This document shows positions 1 through 10,668 of a DNA stretch of 64,000 bases, in pieces. A model generated the notes under the pieces. The model worked only from the letters and a program-made list of their open reading frames with translations. It ran no database searches and was not told the DNA's origin. Numbering within the stretch: the first letter of the stretch is position 1; every line of letters begins with the position of its first letter. The stretch is from Gonatopus flavifemur (lineage: Eukaryota; Arthropoda; Insecta; Hymenoptera; Dryinidae). The translations under genes were made by a program, and so were the position numbers. The stretch lies in contig JAFFJZ010000004.1 in assembly GCA_018340375.1 (NCBI GenBank), positions 35,066,001 through 35,130,000 on the forward strand, in the 5' to 3' direction.

Positions 1-254
1 TTCAAAAAATGGGTTCCCAAAGGGTTGATAATTCACAGACCTGCGGAATATAAGTTTTTATTTTCCCTTCGAACAATAATGGTTCCTTTCCAGGTATTCA
101 GATTGTGGAACTAAAATATAACGCCAGTTTTTACAGCACATCGGGATTCATTTTTATGTGAGATATGAATATTTACAGTTTTTAAACAATTTGTATGAAC
201 GAAAAATATATACGTTTTATATAAAATTCAGACATGGGGCTGCACTGGTTTCAA

Positions 255-1970
255 ACAAGACCTAATATACTAGATGAATCAAAAGGACTTATGATATCTT
301 TTCTAGTTTCTTCAAAACTTCTGTTTGATCTCTTTCTGTTGTACTCATGATTCGGTTCATCTCTCTTTAACATCCAGCAATAGTCAGCCATCATTCTAAC
401 GTCCCACCTTCCTTGATATCTGGTCTCCATAACCTTAAGATCTTGATGAAATCTCTCCCTTGCTCTTCACTGACAGCACCAAGATTCTCGGGGAAAAAGT
501 CAATATGGGAATGCAAATAATGGAGTTTTATACTCATATTACAACCCAGGGTTTTGAAATTGTTAAGCATGCTGTTGACTATATTTTCATAATCAGGGCT
601 TTTTCTGTTCCCTAAAAATGTTGTACGACTTCCTTAAATGACTTCCAAGCGAGCTTCTCGGTTTTATTCATAGTTTTTTCAAAGTCAGGATCTTGCATCA
701 ATTTCCTTATGTCTGGACCAACAAAACGCCTTCTTTTATCTTCGCATCCGATAAATGCTTGAATTGATCACATAAATATTTGAAACAAAGACCATCTTTA
801 GGCAATGCCTTTACGAATTGCTTCATAATGCCTAATTTGATATGAAGCGGAGGTAGCAGAATTTTGGAGCGGTCAACTAGTGTTTCGTGTACAACATTTT
901 TACTTCCAGGGTTCAATGATGCTCTCTGTGGCCAATCTTTCTGGATCCAATGTCGTGCTCTATTCCTACTATCCCATTCACATAGAAAACAGGGTATTTT
1001 GTATACCCTCCTTGTTGACCAAGCAACATAGTTAATATTTTGAGATCACCACATATAGTCCAGTTATGATTGGAGTAATTTATTTTTTGAGGACGAAATC
1101 CAAATTTTCATAACATTCTTTCAAATGAGTAGAATGTCCAATAGGCAAAGAAGCAAATTTATTACCATTATGTAACAATACTACTTTGAGGCTCCGTTTC
1201 GAAGAATCTATAAAAGTCTCCAATCATTTGGATTGTATTCTACATCAAACATTTTGAGTAGGCCAGGCACATCACAACAATACACTAAATTTTTTCTTGA
1301 GCAAAATACGGTAGAAAATCCTTCTCTCTATTTCTATACCAATAAAAGTTCGTTGTACGATCCAGCATGTTTTTTCTTTCAATCTGGAACCCAGTAATTC
1401 TGCAGCATCTTTCGGAAGATTAAGATCTCTTGTCAAATCATTCAATTCACTTTGAGAAAACAGTGGTGGTGTTTCGTTGCACTCGTAATATTCATCGTCA
1501 GGATCTGAAGTATTCATTATAGCCTCTTGAAATAAACTAGGATCAGATGAAAATGGTTGGGCAGGATGGCATAACTCTTTGCTATCAGGATCTTTATACG
1601 TAGGTAAAATCACAGAACGAATATCAGGATAACTTATCGCTGCTTTATTTTTAGAATTAAATCCTTTTATGTTTGAACAGCAGAAGTAACAATCGTTGAT
1701 ATGATTTTGCGGTTCCATCCAAATCATTGGAGTCTGTAAACTAAAACAATGTTTTTCTCCTCTTGACCATTTCCGAAGTTCACGTACACATGTCGAACAT
1801 ACTTTATGAGGCGCCCATTGTTTGTCTTGGTTTTTTATGTTGATTTTGAAATAGCTATCGTATAGTTCTTCAATACATTTAGAAATTATTTGTTGCTGTC
1901 TCTTTATTACATAATTTCCACATATGTAGCAGAAGTTATCTGGAGCATTGATACATTTTCGAGAAGCCAT
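255..1970 (-). pseudogene. Broken repeat-family gene with CxxC zinc-binding N-terminus
   Basis: This is a frameshifted copy of a multi-copy gene family common in arthropod and cnidarian genomes and normally annotated as uncharacterised; its molecular function is unknown to me. The N-terminal block (1970 down to about 1330) reads MASRKCINAPDNFCYICG, then WAPHKVCSTC and DCYFCC, three CxxC pairs suggesting zinc binding, and ends near ELLGSRLKEK. The reading then shifts frame: FLPYFAQEKNLVY and DVPGLLKMF lie in a second frame near 1220-1315, LPPLHIKLGIMKQFV at 707-916, and the C-terminal block GERFHQDLKVMETRYQG through MADYCWMLKRDEP at about 330-470. I see at least three frame changes, so it is not expressible as one protein. 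The open frame continues upstream to 2033, but the Met at 1970 fits the family start. A piece of the same family lies at 42757-43017. Identification rests on remembered family pattern. Confidence 0.7.
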
Positions 1971-2216
1971 TTGTGAAACTTTTTTAAATACACGAAATTC
2001 ACAACAATTACTGGACACTCGATACTTGTACACGGAGGAAAAAATTAGAACAACAATCAGTACATTCCGAGTGAATTAGTGGAATAATGTCTGAACATAG
2101 CAACAAACAATCTACGATCTCAGCAGTGCTGGCTCGAAGGATATTACCGCCCGGCGCGAGAATTTTGTAGGCGTCCGATTATAATAGTGTAGCATATTGC
2201 ATAAATATATATTTAT

Positions 2217-2340
2217 GTGATATGCTATAAGCATTTTCTACCGTATTTCGCTCAAGAAAAAAATTTAGCGTATCGTTGTGATGCGCCTGGCCTACTCAAG
2301 GTGTTTCATGTAGAATACAATCCAAAGTCAATCCTTCATT
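2217..2340 (+). pseudogene. Inverted fragment of the same repeat-family gene
   Basis: The plus strand encodes HFLPYFAQEKNLAYRC and APGLLKVFHVEYNP, the same peptide stretch that the minus strand encodes at about 1210-1320. The two stretches are therefore inverted copies about 0.9 kb apart, with scattered substitutions. A transcript through both could fold into a stem of roughly 100 bp. It is too short to be a gene. Confidence 0.7.
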
Positions 2341-2345
2341 CATTC

Positions 2346-2904
2346 AACATTTTTCTGAAGCATTTTGGTGCGCTGAATCCGCATATGGCTCCAGAATTGC
2401 TATATCACGTCAGGTATTTGGGATATTCCGACCTAAAAATGTGGAAAACACTGTTTTTTGGCATATTTGAGGTTCCGTAAAGTCGAAAGGTAATTTTTTT
2501 CACAAAACCAATAGATGCACCTCAAAGTATCAGTCATCCTCTTCCAAATGCCGTTGAGTTTGCTGAAATATCTTTTTTTTTCATTGAGATACGACAATTT
2601 TAAATTTGTGCGCTCATGTACTCAATAAATAGGTGGAGACACAATTTTCAAACTGTCGTATCTCAATGAAAAAAAAAGGTATCTGAGCAAACTCAACGGC
2701 ATTTGGAAGAGGAGGACTTATACTTTGAGGTGCATGTATTGGTTTTGAGAAAAAAAATTACCCTTCGACTTCACGTAACCCCAAATATGTCGAAAAACAG
2801 TGTTTTTCACATTTTTAGGTCAAAATATCTCAAAAACCTGACGTGATAGAGCAATTCTGCAGCCAGATTCGGATTCAGCGGATCAAAATGCTTCGGAAAA
2901 AGAT
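2346..2904. repeat. Long foldback (inverted repeat, about 260-bp arms)
   Basis: The left arm runs from about 2346 to 2607 and the right arm from about 2640 to 2904, with a loop of roughly 35 bp. Both arms contain ATTTTCATTGAGATACGACA-type sequence near the loop, CTCTTCCAAATGCCGTTGAG in the middle, and a GCATTTTG..CGCTGAATCCG block at the outer end, in opposite orientation. The arms differ by scattered substitutions. It may be a MITE or a rearranged piece of the neighbouring repeat family. From 2905 to about 3340 I see only AT-rich sequence without a gene. Confidence 0.8.
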
Positions 2905-3339
2905 ATTATTGTTTGAGGGGGAAAAAAAAGTCAAATTTCGCAGGCCTGTGTAATAGGTCCGCTTGGTGAACTCATGACGCATTTCGACTCTATGGTGGAC
3001 ACGTTCTAACTTGCATCGATAACGTGAAATAGATATCTATGGAGTTACGGTGCACTTCTCTTACCATGATATTTGTACAAGATTACGGGTTGAAGTTCGA
3101 AACATATAATCTGAATATTCATTAGTATGAATTTGGATCTTTGATTTTTGATTGAAAATTCTTTTAGTTTCTTAATATTGTTTACATTCAATGTTTGAAT
3201 CATGATTTTAAAATGATTTTATATAGAATGTTCAATCAATGATTATACGATGAAGGTACATATATTAATGTGGAATAAATGGAGATTATGTTTGATATAT
3301 ATATATATATATAAAACATATGTACATATATTTTGAAAA

Positions 3340-3375
3340 AATGCGAGTTCGTCACACCTCCCCCCTTTTTTGACA
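3340..3375 (-). promoter_or_regulatory. Polypurine tract / LTR start candidate
   Basis: On the minus strand a run of seven A and six G is followed at once by AGGTGTGACGAACTCGC. A purine tract immediately before a TGTGA start is the usual arrangement at the 5' edge of a 3' LTR, and this one lies directly downstream of the glycoprotein gene and its tail frame. I could not find a matching second LTR, so this is a candidate only. Confidence 0.35.
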
Positions 3376-3408
3376 AAACTTAGGGAGAAGTTTTGGCACA
3401 AATCATGT

Positions 3409-3693
3409 TTATATCAGTCCATATGGTCGTTTACCAGTCGAGTTTTCAGCAGGTTGATTGGTTTGTCCATCGATAGGGTTGTTCGTGTCAAAATTTGTTC
3501 GAGGTTTCTTTGTACGTAGATTCATTGGTGTGTACAGTTGTTGGTCTTCAACTGGAGCGGAACAGGTAGGTTGAGTCATGCTAATCTCTGGATACATATT
3601 GTTCTGCGTTTGGGGTTCTTTTACGATAGTCACCTTTTCTTCGTCTAAGACAAATTTGACCTGTCTCACAAGGAGACAGAGGTTGTCAGAGGA
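3409..3693 (-). pseudogene. Possible glycoprotein cytoplasmic tail in shifted frame
   Basis: This short open frame follows the glycoprotein stop in another reading frame. It encodes a hydrophilic Gln/Asn/Pro/Thr-rich peptide (for example MYPEISMTQPTCSAP and NQPAENSTGKRPYG) with no hydrophobic segment. The 34.9-36.9 kb copy also continues past its membrane-proximal region into a charged tail, so a tail here is plausible if the gene carries a one-base shift or is spliced. It could equally be unrelated flanking sequence. Confidence 0.3.
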
Positions 3694-3806
3694 ATTACTT
3701 CTTCATAGGTTTGTTTTGACCTGGTGTTTTGATTGGCACCTGTGGTCTGGTTACCACCTGTGGTTTGATTGCCACCTGCGTTTTGTGAGTTTTCGGTAGG
3801 TCTTCC

Positions 3807-5618
3807 TCAAGCCAGATGCAAAAGAAGGTTTGTCAGCGAATCCCAGATCGATCCCAATAAAAAGACAGAGCAACCATAGATCGAATGCAATGCATAGGCA
3901 TGGATTATGGTATCTATAGCGGCTTTGGCCAATTTGAAGCAGAGATACACTCCAAATAATCCTGCGGTGGCTGAACCAAATGTAATGAAAGAATTCCAGA
4001 TTTTGTTGAAGGTTGTTTTAGCGATCTTCTGAAGTGCTTCTTCGTCTAACAGGTGCGTCATTGATAAACCTGTTGTAATTACTGGTTGTCCAGTCATCCC
4101 CCTAGCAACGGTATTTAGTACAGCTGATCTTTCGATTGGAAACATAATATTTTCTCTCAATCTTTCCAAATCTTCGGAAGAATAGATTCCACTTGTCGCT
4201 AAGTGTTTTGGATTAATGTATTCCCATGTTGGTTTGGTCATTGGCTTCATTTCTATTGGTGCAATGGTAAGTGTTGGTTGTGGTGTCATTTTGTACCATC
4301 CGTCTTCAAGGAAGTACATTGGAGAAACAAACGAATTGCAATCGATCTGCGTTCCAATTTTTGTAATTATATGTGTTCTTGGTTTTAAGAACATGCTGTT
4401 GTTATTCATCTTGATGGGTAATTCGTGGTAACATTGTTCTGTTCTGTGGGTAACTACTTCGACGGGTATACATTTGATTATGTGAACAACTTCTCCAGAA
4501 GGTACGGCCATATACCCTGAATTTTTCATTAAATGGAATGCAAATTCGTCCGGTGAATGAATTGCGTTTGTCAGAGCGTTCCTTAGTACTTGTTGTTCCA
4601 ATCGACATCTGTGCAACAACATATCTCTGTACAAGCTGGTCATTTGTGTACGAATGTGTCTCTCAACATAAACGAATTTGGAGTTTAGGTATGTGAATAT
4701 GTCGAGATTTTCTGTCTCGGTTCTTTTGACTTTGGCGAAAGTTTCTCCTTTTTGAGTTTCTAATATAAATACTTTAGGATGTTCTGTTCTGATAAATGTG
4801 TAACCACAGATCATCTGTTCCCCGACTTTTGATAGGACGAAGGTTGTTCCTTGAGTAACTACGGAGTATATTACATTTGGATTTCCGGCTTCATCTTCGA
4901 TTTTGCTGGATAATCCTTCGTAAATGATGTCGTAATCGGAGAATCGGCATACATCTTGTGAACTTGGTGTCCAATATGTATGTCCGTCTTCCATGTCAGT
5001 ACAGTGTCCGTCATTGTAATGGCAAGTTAGACCAGTGTGTAACTTTAATTTATTGTTATCCAAATCAACAACAGCGCGATATGATTTTAGTGTAATTTTT
5101 ACCAGCGCCTGGACTATAACATCTTCCCATGTTCCGTACGGGTCGGAATATTGAGATCCGGAACAAGATCCATCACTGGAGATGCTCCCAGCCAGCGTGG
5201 AATGTCTTATGTTGGTTTGGTTGATTTTTAATCCAGTGATTACGTTGTTGTGCGTTAGATACAAGTTGCCGGTGTTATGCATCTCGTCGCATTGGGTGGC
5301 TCCGACTTCTTGCATATATTCAGCGAATCCATTGTTGACTGCCTTTGTATACGAAAATGTTCCACATCTGGATATGGTTCTTTGGATAGTCATTTTACAT
5401 TGTCTAACCAAAGTCCTATCGTATTTAGACAGTTGCAGCAGTTGTATGGGTAGGCTCGTGACGTTGGATTTTGTTTCCTTGATTTCGCATTCTCCAACAT
5501 TTACCAGCGATATGGTGGTAATATTCAAGTTCGGCGTTCCGCAATCATATCCGATTAGTCCGAGTACGACGAGGTTTCTCATCAAGGTGCAAAAGATGAG
5601 GGTTCGAATTAGTATCAT
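3807..5618 (-). CDS. Chuvirus-like envelope glycoprotein (endogenous, intact, 603 aa)
   Basis: An uninterrupted 603-codon frame with the layout of a type I membrane glycoprotein. Residues 1-22 are a hydrophobic signal peptide, followed at once by GYDCG; several N-x-S/T sites follow (an NIT near residue 32). Paired cysteines run through the ectodomain (RCGTFS, CHYNDGHC, DVCRF). Two hydrophobic stretches near residues 547-565 and 580-600 look like the membrane anchor region. The protein aligns block by block with the broken copy at 34898-36961 (shared EHPK, YFNSK/YLNSK, SPMY, GIYS). The pattern resembles glycoproteins of Jingchuvirales, which arthropod genomes and some LTR retroelements have captured; in the virus this protein drives attachment and membrane fusion. 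Intactness suggests recent insertion or selection. It lies in the same orientation as the Mdg1-like element at 9.9-13.6 kb, but membership in that element is unproven. Confidence 0.65.
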   Translation of the reverse strand: MILIRTLIFCTLMRNLVVLGLIGYDCGTPNLNITTISLVNVGECEIKETKSNVTSLPIQLLQLSKYDRTLVRQCKMTIQRTISRCGTFSYTKAVNNGFAEYMQEVGATQCDEMHNTGNLYLTHNNVITGLKINQTNIRHSTLAGSISSDGSCSGSQYSDPYGTWEDVIVQALVKITLKSYRAVVDLDNNKLKLHTGLTCHYNDGHCTDMEDGHTYWTPSSQDVCRFSDYDIIYEGLSSKIEDEAGNPNVIYSVVTQGTTFVLSKVGEQMICGYTFIRTEHPKVFILETQKGETFAKVKRTETENLDIFTYLNSKFVYVERHIRTQMTSLYRDMLLHRCRLEQQVLRNALTNAIHSPDEFAFHLMKNSGYMAVPSGEVVHIIKCIPVEVVTHRTEQCYHELPIKMNNNSMFLKPRTHIITKIGTQIDCNSFVSPMYFLEDGWYKMTPQPTLTIAPIEMKPMTKPTWEYINPKHLATSGIYSSEDLERLRENIMFPIERSAVLNTVARGMTGQPVITTGLSMTHLLDEEALQKIAKTTFNKIWNSFITFGSATAGLFGVYLCFKLAKAAIDTIIHAYALHSIYGCSVFLLGSIWDSLTNLLLHLA

Positions 5619-5639
5619 TTTGAGTAGGATTTCGTTCTG

Positions 5640-6368
5640 AAATCACAATGAATTACAATTTGTTTCGATAGAGATAATATATTTATATATGCATATAAGT
5701 TTTTTTTTATATGCTAATTGTATATATATATACCTATATATATATATATATAAAATATTGAGTGTTATATTCCGGATTATCGTTTGAAATAGTTTATGAA
5801 TAGCAAAGCGATACAAAATATATATATATGTATATATATGTATACATTTTGGTTTTAATTAATTTATTTACTAGTGATTATTTTATTCTAACATATATGT
5901 GTATATAGGATTTTGTTTTTATATGTTCCTTTTGTTTCCCTTTTTCTTTCGCCTTTTACACACAGTCTTTTCATATAGGACACAAATTTAGAGTTGAAGT
6001 TTTGTGTTCAAAGCAAAACTTCTCTCCTTTGTAATCGTTGATTCCGAGAAAAAATTAATTGGTGATTTGTTCTTGGATATCGAAGGATTGTTTGTTTTCA
6101 TCTCATTATGGCTCCCTTAAGAGACACAATGATGAGTTTTGTTTTGGTTTTTTTTTTGAAATTTGAAAAAAAATTGAGTATAAAACTTAATTATGGAATT
6201 TCAATCACGTAAAAAAAAAAGGAAGAATTCAATATGAGTTTTTTTTTCTTTTTTTTTTTCTTAAATTTGATACGAATTTTGAATATAAAACATATAAAAT
6301 GAGATTCAAATATAAATTTTAAATATAAAATTAGAATATAAATTTCGAATATGAAAATTGAATATATA
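5640..6368. repeat. AT-rich sequence with TA microsatellites, no gene
   Basis: The block contains (TA)n runs around 5720-5755 and 5818-5850 and many degenerate GAATATAAATTT-like units near 6290-6365. Similar units resume at 9211-9600, on the far side of the pogo insertion, so both were one block before that insertion. No open frame is recognisable. Confidence 0.75.
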
Positions 6369-9210
6369 GGGGAATGTTGTCATAGATGGACACTTTTTTT
6401 ACTCTTGTCCATAACTTTAGTTTAAATAATAATTTAGATTATTGTCGTTAATAGTTTAAAAGGTTGAATCAAAAGGAAACTTTTACCATGGCTGATAAGT
6501 TGATAAATAAAAAACAAACAAATTGCGGGCATCTTGAAAAAAAAAAAAATGTAGCCATATTTGGCCACTGTAGTCATAGTTGGACACTTTTGAAAATCAG
6601 CAAGAAAAAAGGATATTATGACCCAATTAGGTGTATTTTATGTCTTATCATTTTTTATTGTGTAAAAAAAAACTTACAATTGAGCTTTTACAAAACAAAA
6701 TTAATCAGATTCGCAATTCGGACAAATAAAATAACTTTTGGTCATTTTCGCACACTTCAGGTGGACGTCTCGTTTACATTCAACACATGCGACGGAGTTA
6801 TTGCGGTTTAAGTGTCGTGGCATTGTTTTTAAACATATTATGCAAAAATCCTCATCTTCGTCTTCATCAGAAGAACTTTTTTGTTGCATTTTTTTGGGAG
6901 GACGACCTCGTTTTGCTGGTACTGTAGTGCCTGCTGCTTTCGCTGAGGTCGGTGTCAAACTTTTTCCTGGCTTTGTGGAAGCCTTTCGCTTTTGTTGCTT
7001 TTCCCGCAATGTGTCAACGTTTTCTGGCGACGTCAAAATTGTGCTGCTCATTGGACGCCGTCCTCGATTTGATTTTTTTGCCGTTGGTGGAGTAGCTTGC
7101 ACAGGTCCAATTTTGTTCAAAACGGAAGGAAATCTTGATTCACGAGATGTGGATACCAATGATTCAGTGGGACTAGCGATTTCTTCACGTACGGCAACTG
7201 TAGGGACAGGTAAATGAACTATAGTGCGCAGTAAATCACCGTCACCGACTTCAGCTTCCTCAACAGCTCGAGCATTTTCGCCACTAAACACTGCTTGCAC
7301 ATAGTCCGCGTCCGTAAAAATATCTGGATTGTATGGAAATATTCCAGTAGAAGAGAAACCAGATTTGATGTTTCGTGGTGTCAGTGCCAAATCCAGTGTT
7401 GATCGAACTAAGCCTGGGATATGCCGGATTTCTAGAAATTTACCAGCGTTATTCTTTTGCCATGCATTACATTGCGATTTGTAGTACGCTTTTACTGGTC
7501 CATAAACAGAAACATCTAACGGCTGCAAGCGATGGCTGCAATGCGGCGGGAATGAAACTAAAGTAACGCCATTATCAACAGCCAAATCCAGTGCCTCTAC
7601 GGAAAGATGGGAGGCGTGATTGTCCAGGAACAGCAGTTTTGGTGATTGCTTTGAGGCTTTAGTTTTCTCGATGAAGAACTCCATGTACTTGATAAATTCC
7701 GCTTGCTGCATCCACCCAGATCCATTGGCAAATCCAACAGCCCCAGGAGAAGCATTTTCCAAAAACGTAGATTGCATGTTTTGGCGAGGAAACAAAAAAA
7801 ATGGTGGTATGGAATTTCCCTCCGCATTGACAGCAAGAGCCATAGTGACCATGCTCCCTCGTTCTTGAGCAGCAATTTGGCCGACTCTTCTTGTACCTCG
7901 CAACGAAATCACCTTTCCAATTTTTGTTGGCACTGTGGAAAAACCAGTTTCATCCATAATCCATGTATCTGCCGCTTGAAATGGATGCTGAGACAAAACC
8001 AAATCCACATTGTGGAAAAAAAGCTGCACATTATGTTTGGAAAATGATTTTACGCGATGTAAGCTTGTCTGTTCTGGCGTGCGCAACGAAAGTTTTTGGT
8101 GGCGTCTCATGAAACCATGGTACCAATCGCGTCCACTCATTTCGTTTGCGTTCCACGTTAGAGGATAATCTACATCAATTTTCTTAGCAAATTGGAACGC
8201 TAGCTGTCTTAGTTCAACAACACTCAAGCCGTAATAATGGTCACTGCATTGTTTTATATAGTTGACCAAGGCTTCCTCTTGTTCGGTAGTGAATATCTGT
8301 AAAATATTTGTTGCGTATTAGTATTTCATTAAAATTTTTATTTTAAAGTAGTACCTATTATTTTAAAGTAGTACTTTATTAAAGTATAATTTATGTCTGA
8401 GTTTCCTTACTTGTCTGGGAGCGTGTGTACATAACCGTTGTAGGGTTTTCTCCAGATTTTCGTCAGTAACAATAGAAATGTCGTCATACTCTTTGTCTAC
8501 TTTCTCAATGTATCGACGCAAAGTCGTTCGTGGCAGATCATAAGCCCTTGCCACTGTTTTTAATTTTTCGTTTCCCAACTTCACTGTTTTAATAGCCAAA
8601 ACAACATTTTTTAGGTCGACTTCACCTCTTCCTGTTGTTCGCTTGTAGCGTGAAGCTCTGAAAAAAAAGGAGACAAATTTATATTTCATTTACATATTGT
8701 GAGATTAATGACTGAAATTTCAGTGAAAAATAACCTAAAAATTAGCGCATATACGTTAATTTGAATAAGTGTCATGATTATCGCTGATTCATATTAGAGA
8801 GTACGGGTGTCCAACTACAACAACAAAAAGTGTCCAAATATGACGACAAGTGCCATAACCCTATCGCACAACGTCATAACCAAACCATTCAAATAAACAA
8901 GAATTCCTTTTAGCATTTTATTGCGTGGGAACTACTTAACGTATTTATATGCTTACCTTGTCGATGACATGTTTTTACTCGGAGTTATATCACGTTTTTC
9001 ACAGGTTTCTGAAAACTTTTGTTGGCACTTTCACGCCTCTGCGTCAACAAAATATGAAAATGAATAGTTCGAAAACGTGTCGTGACATGAAAAGCTTTCC
9101 GTAACGTAAACAAAACAAACCACGCTCGCACACAGATAACGCTGCTAGTATAATGTGAAATATTGGAAGTGTCCGTGTATGACGACTGTCCAAGTATGAC
9201 TACATTCCCC
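6369..9210 (-). mobile_element. Complete pogo-type DNA transposon with TA target duplication
   Basis: Terminal inverted repeats of about 25 bp begin GGGGAATGT and carry GTCATA..TGGACA; they lie at 6369-6393 and 9186-9210, each flanked by TA (6367-6368 and 9211-9212). Further copies of the GTCATA/TTGGACAC motif lie inside both ends (about 6573-6590, 8806-8860 and 9165-9180), a likely set of transposase-binding sites. The element is 2,842 bp and carries one spliced transposase gene. Both ends and the gene look intact, so it may be autonomous or recently so. It split an AT-rich block. Confidence 0.9.
6701..8970 (-). CDS. Pogo transposase with C-terminal PHD finger, three exons, 618 aa
   Basis: Three exons join without a break: 8970-8957 (MSST plus two bases), 8657-8411 and 8296-6701. 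Introns show GTAAGC..TTTCAG and GTAAGG..TTACAG boundaries. The product starts MSSTRASRYKRTTGRG, a psq-type helix-turn-helix region, then a CENP-B-type second DNA-binding region (FTTEQEEALVNY; DWYHGFMRRH). The DDE_1 catalytic core shows MDETGF (D202), LFLDNHASH (D312) and RLQPLDVSVYGP (D348), giving DD35D spacing. A basic, proline/serine linker with two GRPP/GRRP-like hooks leads to an acidic run and a PHD finger at about 571-616 (CIIC, CVEC, HLKC, CPNC). It should cut and paste its own element at TA sites in the nucleus. No stop or frameshift is seen. Confidence 0.9.
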
Positions 9211-9930
9211 TATATATAAATTTTGGATACAATAATCGAGTATGATTCTGAATATCTAATGAATTTTGAATATTTAAATAAGTTTTGAGTATGAGATTTG
9301 AATATGAGTAGATTTTGAATTGAATATAATATTGAATATCAAAAAATTTTAAACGTAGAGAATTTGAATATAATCTGAAAAAAAAATATATAATCAAATT
9401 GTAAAATAAATTTGAACGTATAGAATAGAGTCTGAAATATATATAATTTTGAATATATATTTTTTATAAAATTTGAATATAAAGTTCAGATGCAACATTG
9501 AATATATAATTGGAATATACCATTGGATATATATATATATATATATATGTACATTTGAATGGAATGTTGAAAATATGTATATAGTCCGAATATGTACATA
9601 TATATAGAGAAAAGGTCGTATTTATAAGGGTTGGAATATCCATTGAACGATTGTATATCGATATTATTCCATAACCTGTAGGGTCCCTTTAAATCGAACG
9701 TACTACTTCATGAACCTTTTCTATAATCCGTTGACTCATCCTCTAGAGAACGAGAAGAGGTAGAGAAAAAGCATGTTTCAAGATCTCTATTGAATCGGTT
9801 GCGTTGATTCACAATTCTTGTCGCGTTGATGCTGATCATGACCAATCTTTTCATTTTGATTTATTGTTTTTTTTTTTTTTATATATATATTTCTTTTCTC
9901 TCCCTTTTTTATATTTCCCTCCCTCCTTTT
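9211..9930. repeat. AT-rich block, no gene, ending in purine tract
   Basis: Degenerate TTTGAATATA repeats and a (TA)n run near 9530-9550 fill the left part. The right part, around 9620-9830, is more complex but has no convincing frame. On the minus strand AAAAGGAGGGAGGG at about 9924-9940 is a good polypurine tract for the 3' end of the Mdg1-like element to its right, whose 3' LTR would then lie inside this block. Confidence 0.5.
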
Positions 9931-9961
9931 GGTCAGCAGGGGTGTATGAATGAATACATAC

Positions 9962-10381
9962 TTAAATTAGATATCGCTGAATGGCCAACTGTTGTTGCCA
10001 ATCTAATGCTGGCATAAAAATTTCCTCGTAATGGTTCAGCAGCATTTCTAATTCGGGGTGCTCCTTACACATTGGACAGAGGTTGATTTGCGTTCGAAAA
10101 ATCAATTGGTCGTAACATTTTACACAGCATAGTTCATATATGTCCTTATCAAACTTCCTCACTACATGTTTCTCGCTGTATTCCTCACATTGCCTCTCTT
10201 CATTTTCTACACCCCATCCACATATTATTCTATTCCTCTGGTGATGGTACTCATACACTACCGTGTCTCCCAAATGAAAACACCATGGCCCGTAACTTTG
10301 ATCATTAAATTTCCTTTTACGGTTCGATGAATCAAAAAACTCATTTAAATCAAGGCCCACTGGTAAAATCATTTTGATCAA
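9962..10381 (-). CDS. Small CxxC protein downstream of integrase, unrecognised (139 aa)
   Basis: A 139-codon frame with two close cysteine pairs (ELCCVKCYDQ and NLCPMCKEH, C-x2-C spacing), like a treble-clef or RING-type zinc site, and a C-terminal acidic/hydrophobic stretch (LEMLLNHYEEIF). It lies about 290 bp after the integrase stop and about 25 bp before a polypurine tract, so by position it is a 3' accessory frame of the Mdg1-like element. I do not recognise the family. The frame at 56482-56883 has a comparable size and paired CxxC, and also lies beside an Mdg1-like leader; any relation needs an alignment. Confidence 0.4.
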   Translation of the reverse strand: MIKMILPVGLDLNEFFDSSNRKRKFNDQSYGPWCFHLGDTVVYEYHHQRNRIICGWGVENEERQCEEYSEKHVVRKFDKDIYELCCVKCYDQLIFRTQINLCPMCKEHPELEMLLNHYEEIFMPALDWQQQLAIQRYLI

Positions 10382-10668
10382 ATGAAAATCAGAAGAAATA
10401 ACAATAGCAATTTAAATTCAAGGGTAACTGATTTGACTTGTCAGATGGTCTTCAATTATAGGTCACTATTGGCACTATTACTTGGTGATGGGTTTTGAGA
10501 ATTTGACTCTTCAAGAGCTGGTTTGAAACTGATGAGCTGAAGATTGTTCTAGCCTTGTTTTCGATTTGTGAAAACAGAAAAATCCTGTACTTTGGATGTA
10601 CAGTCATCGTATTTGTTTGTGCCTTTGGTCCTTTGGTATGACTCATTGGTAGAAGATAATTTGAGATT

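Noticed and set aside
3807..5618. Host gene interpretation of the 603-aa glycoprotein
   Set aside because: No introns, viral-type signal/ectodomain/anchor layout, a second diverged copy, and transposable-element surroundings all favour an endogenous viral origin.
6738..8047. Several plus-strand open frames across the pogo element
   Set aside because: They are antisense to the transposase exons, have no motifs and follow its codon structure.
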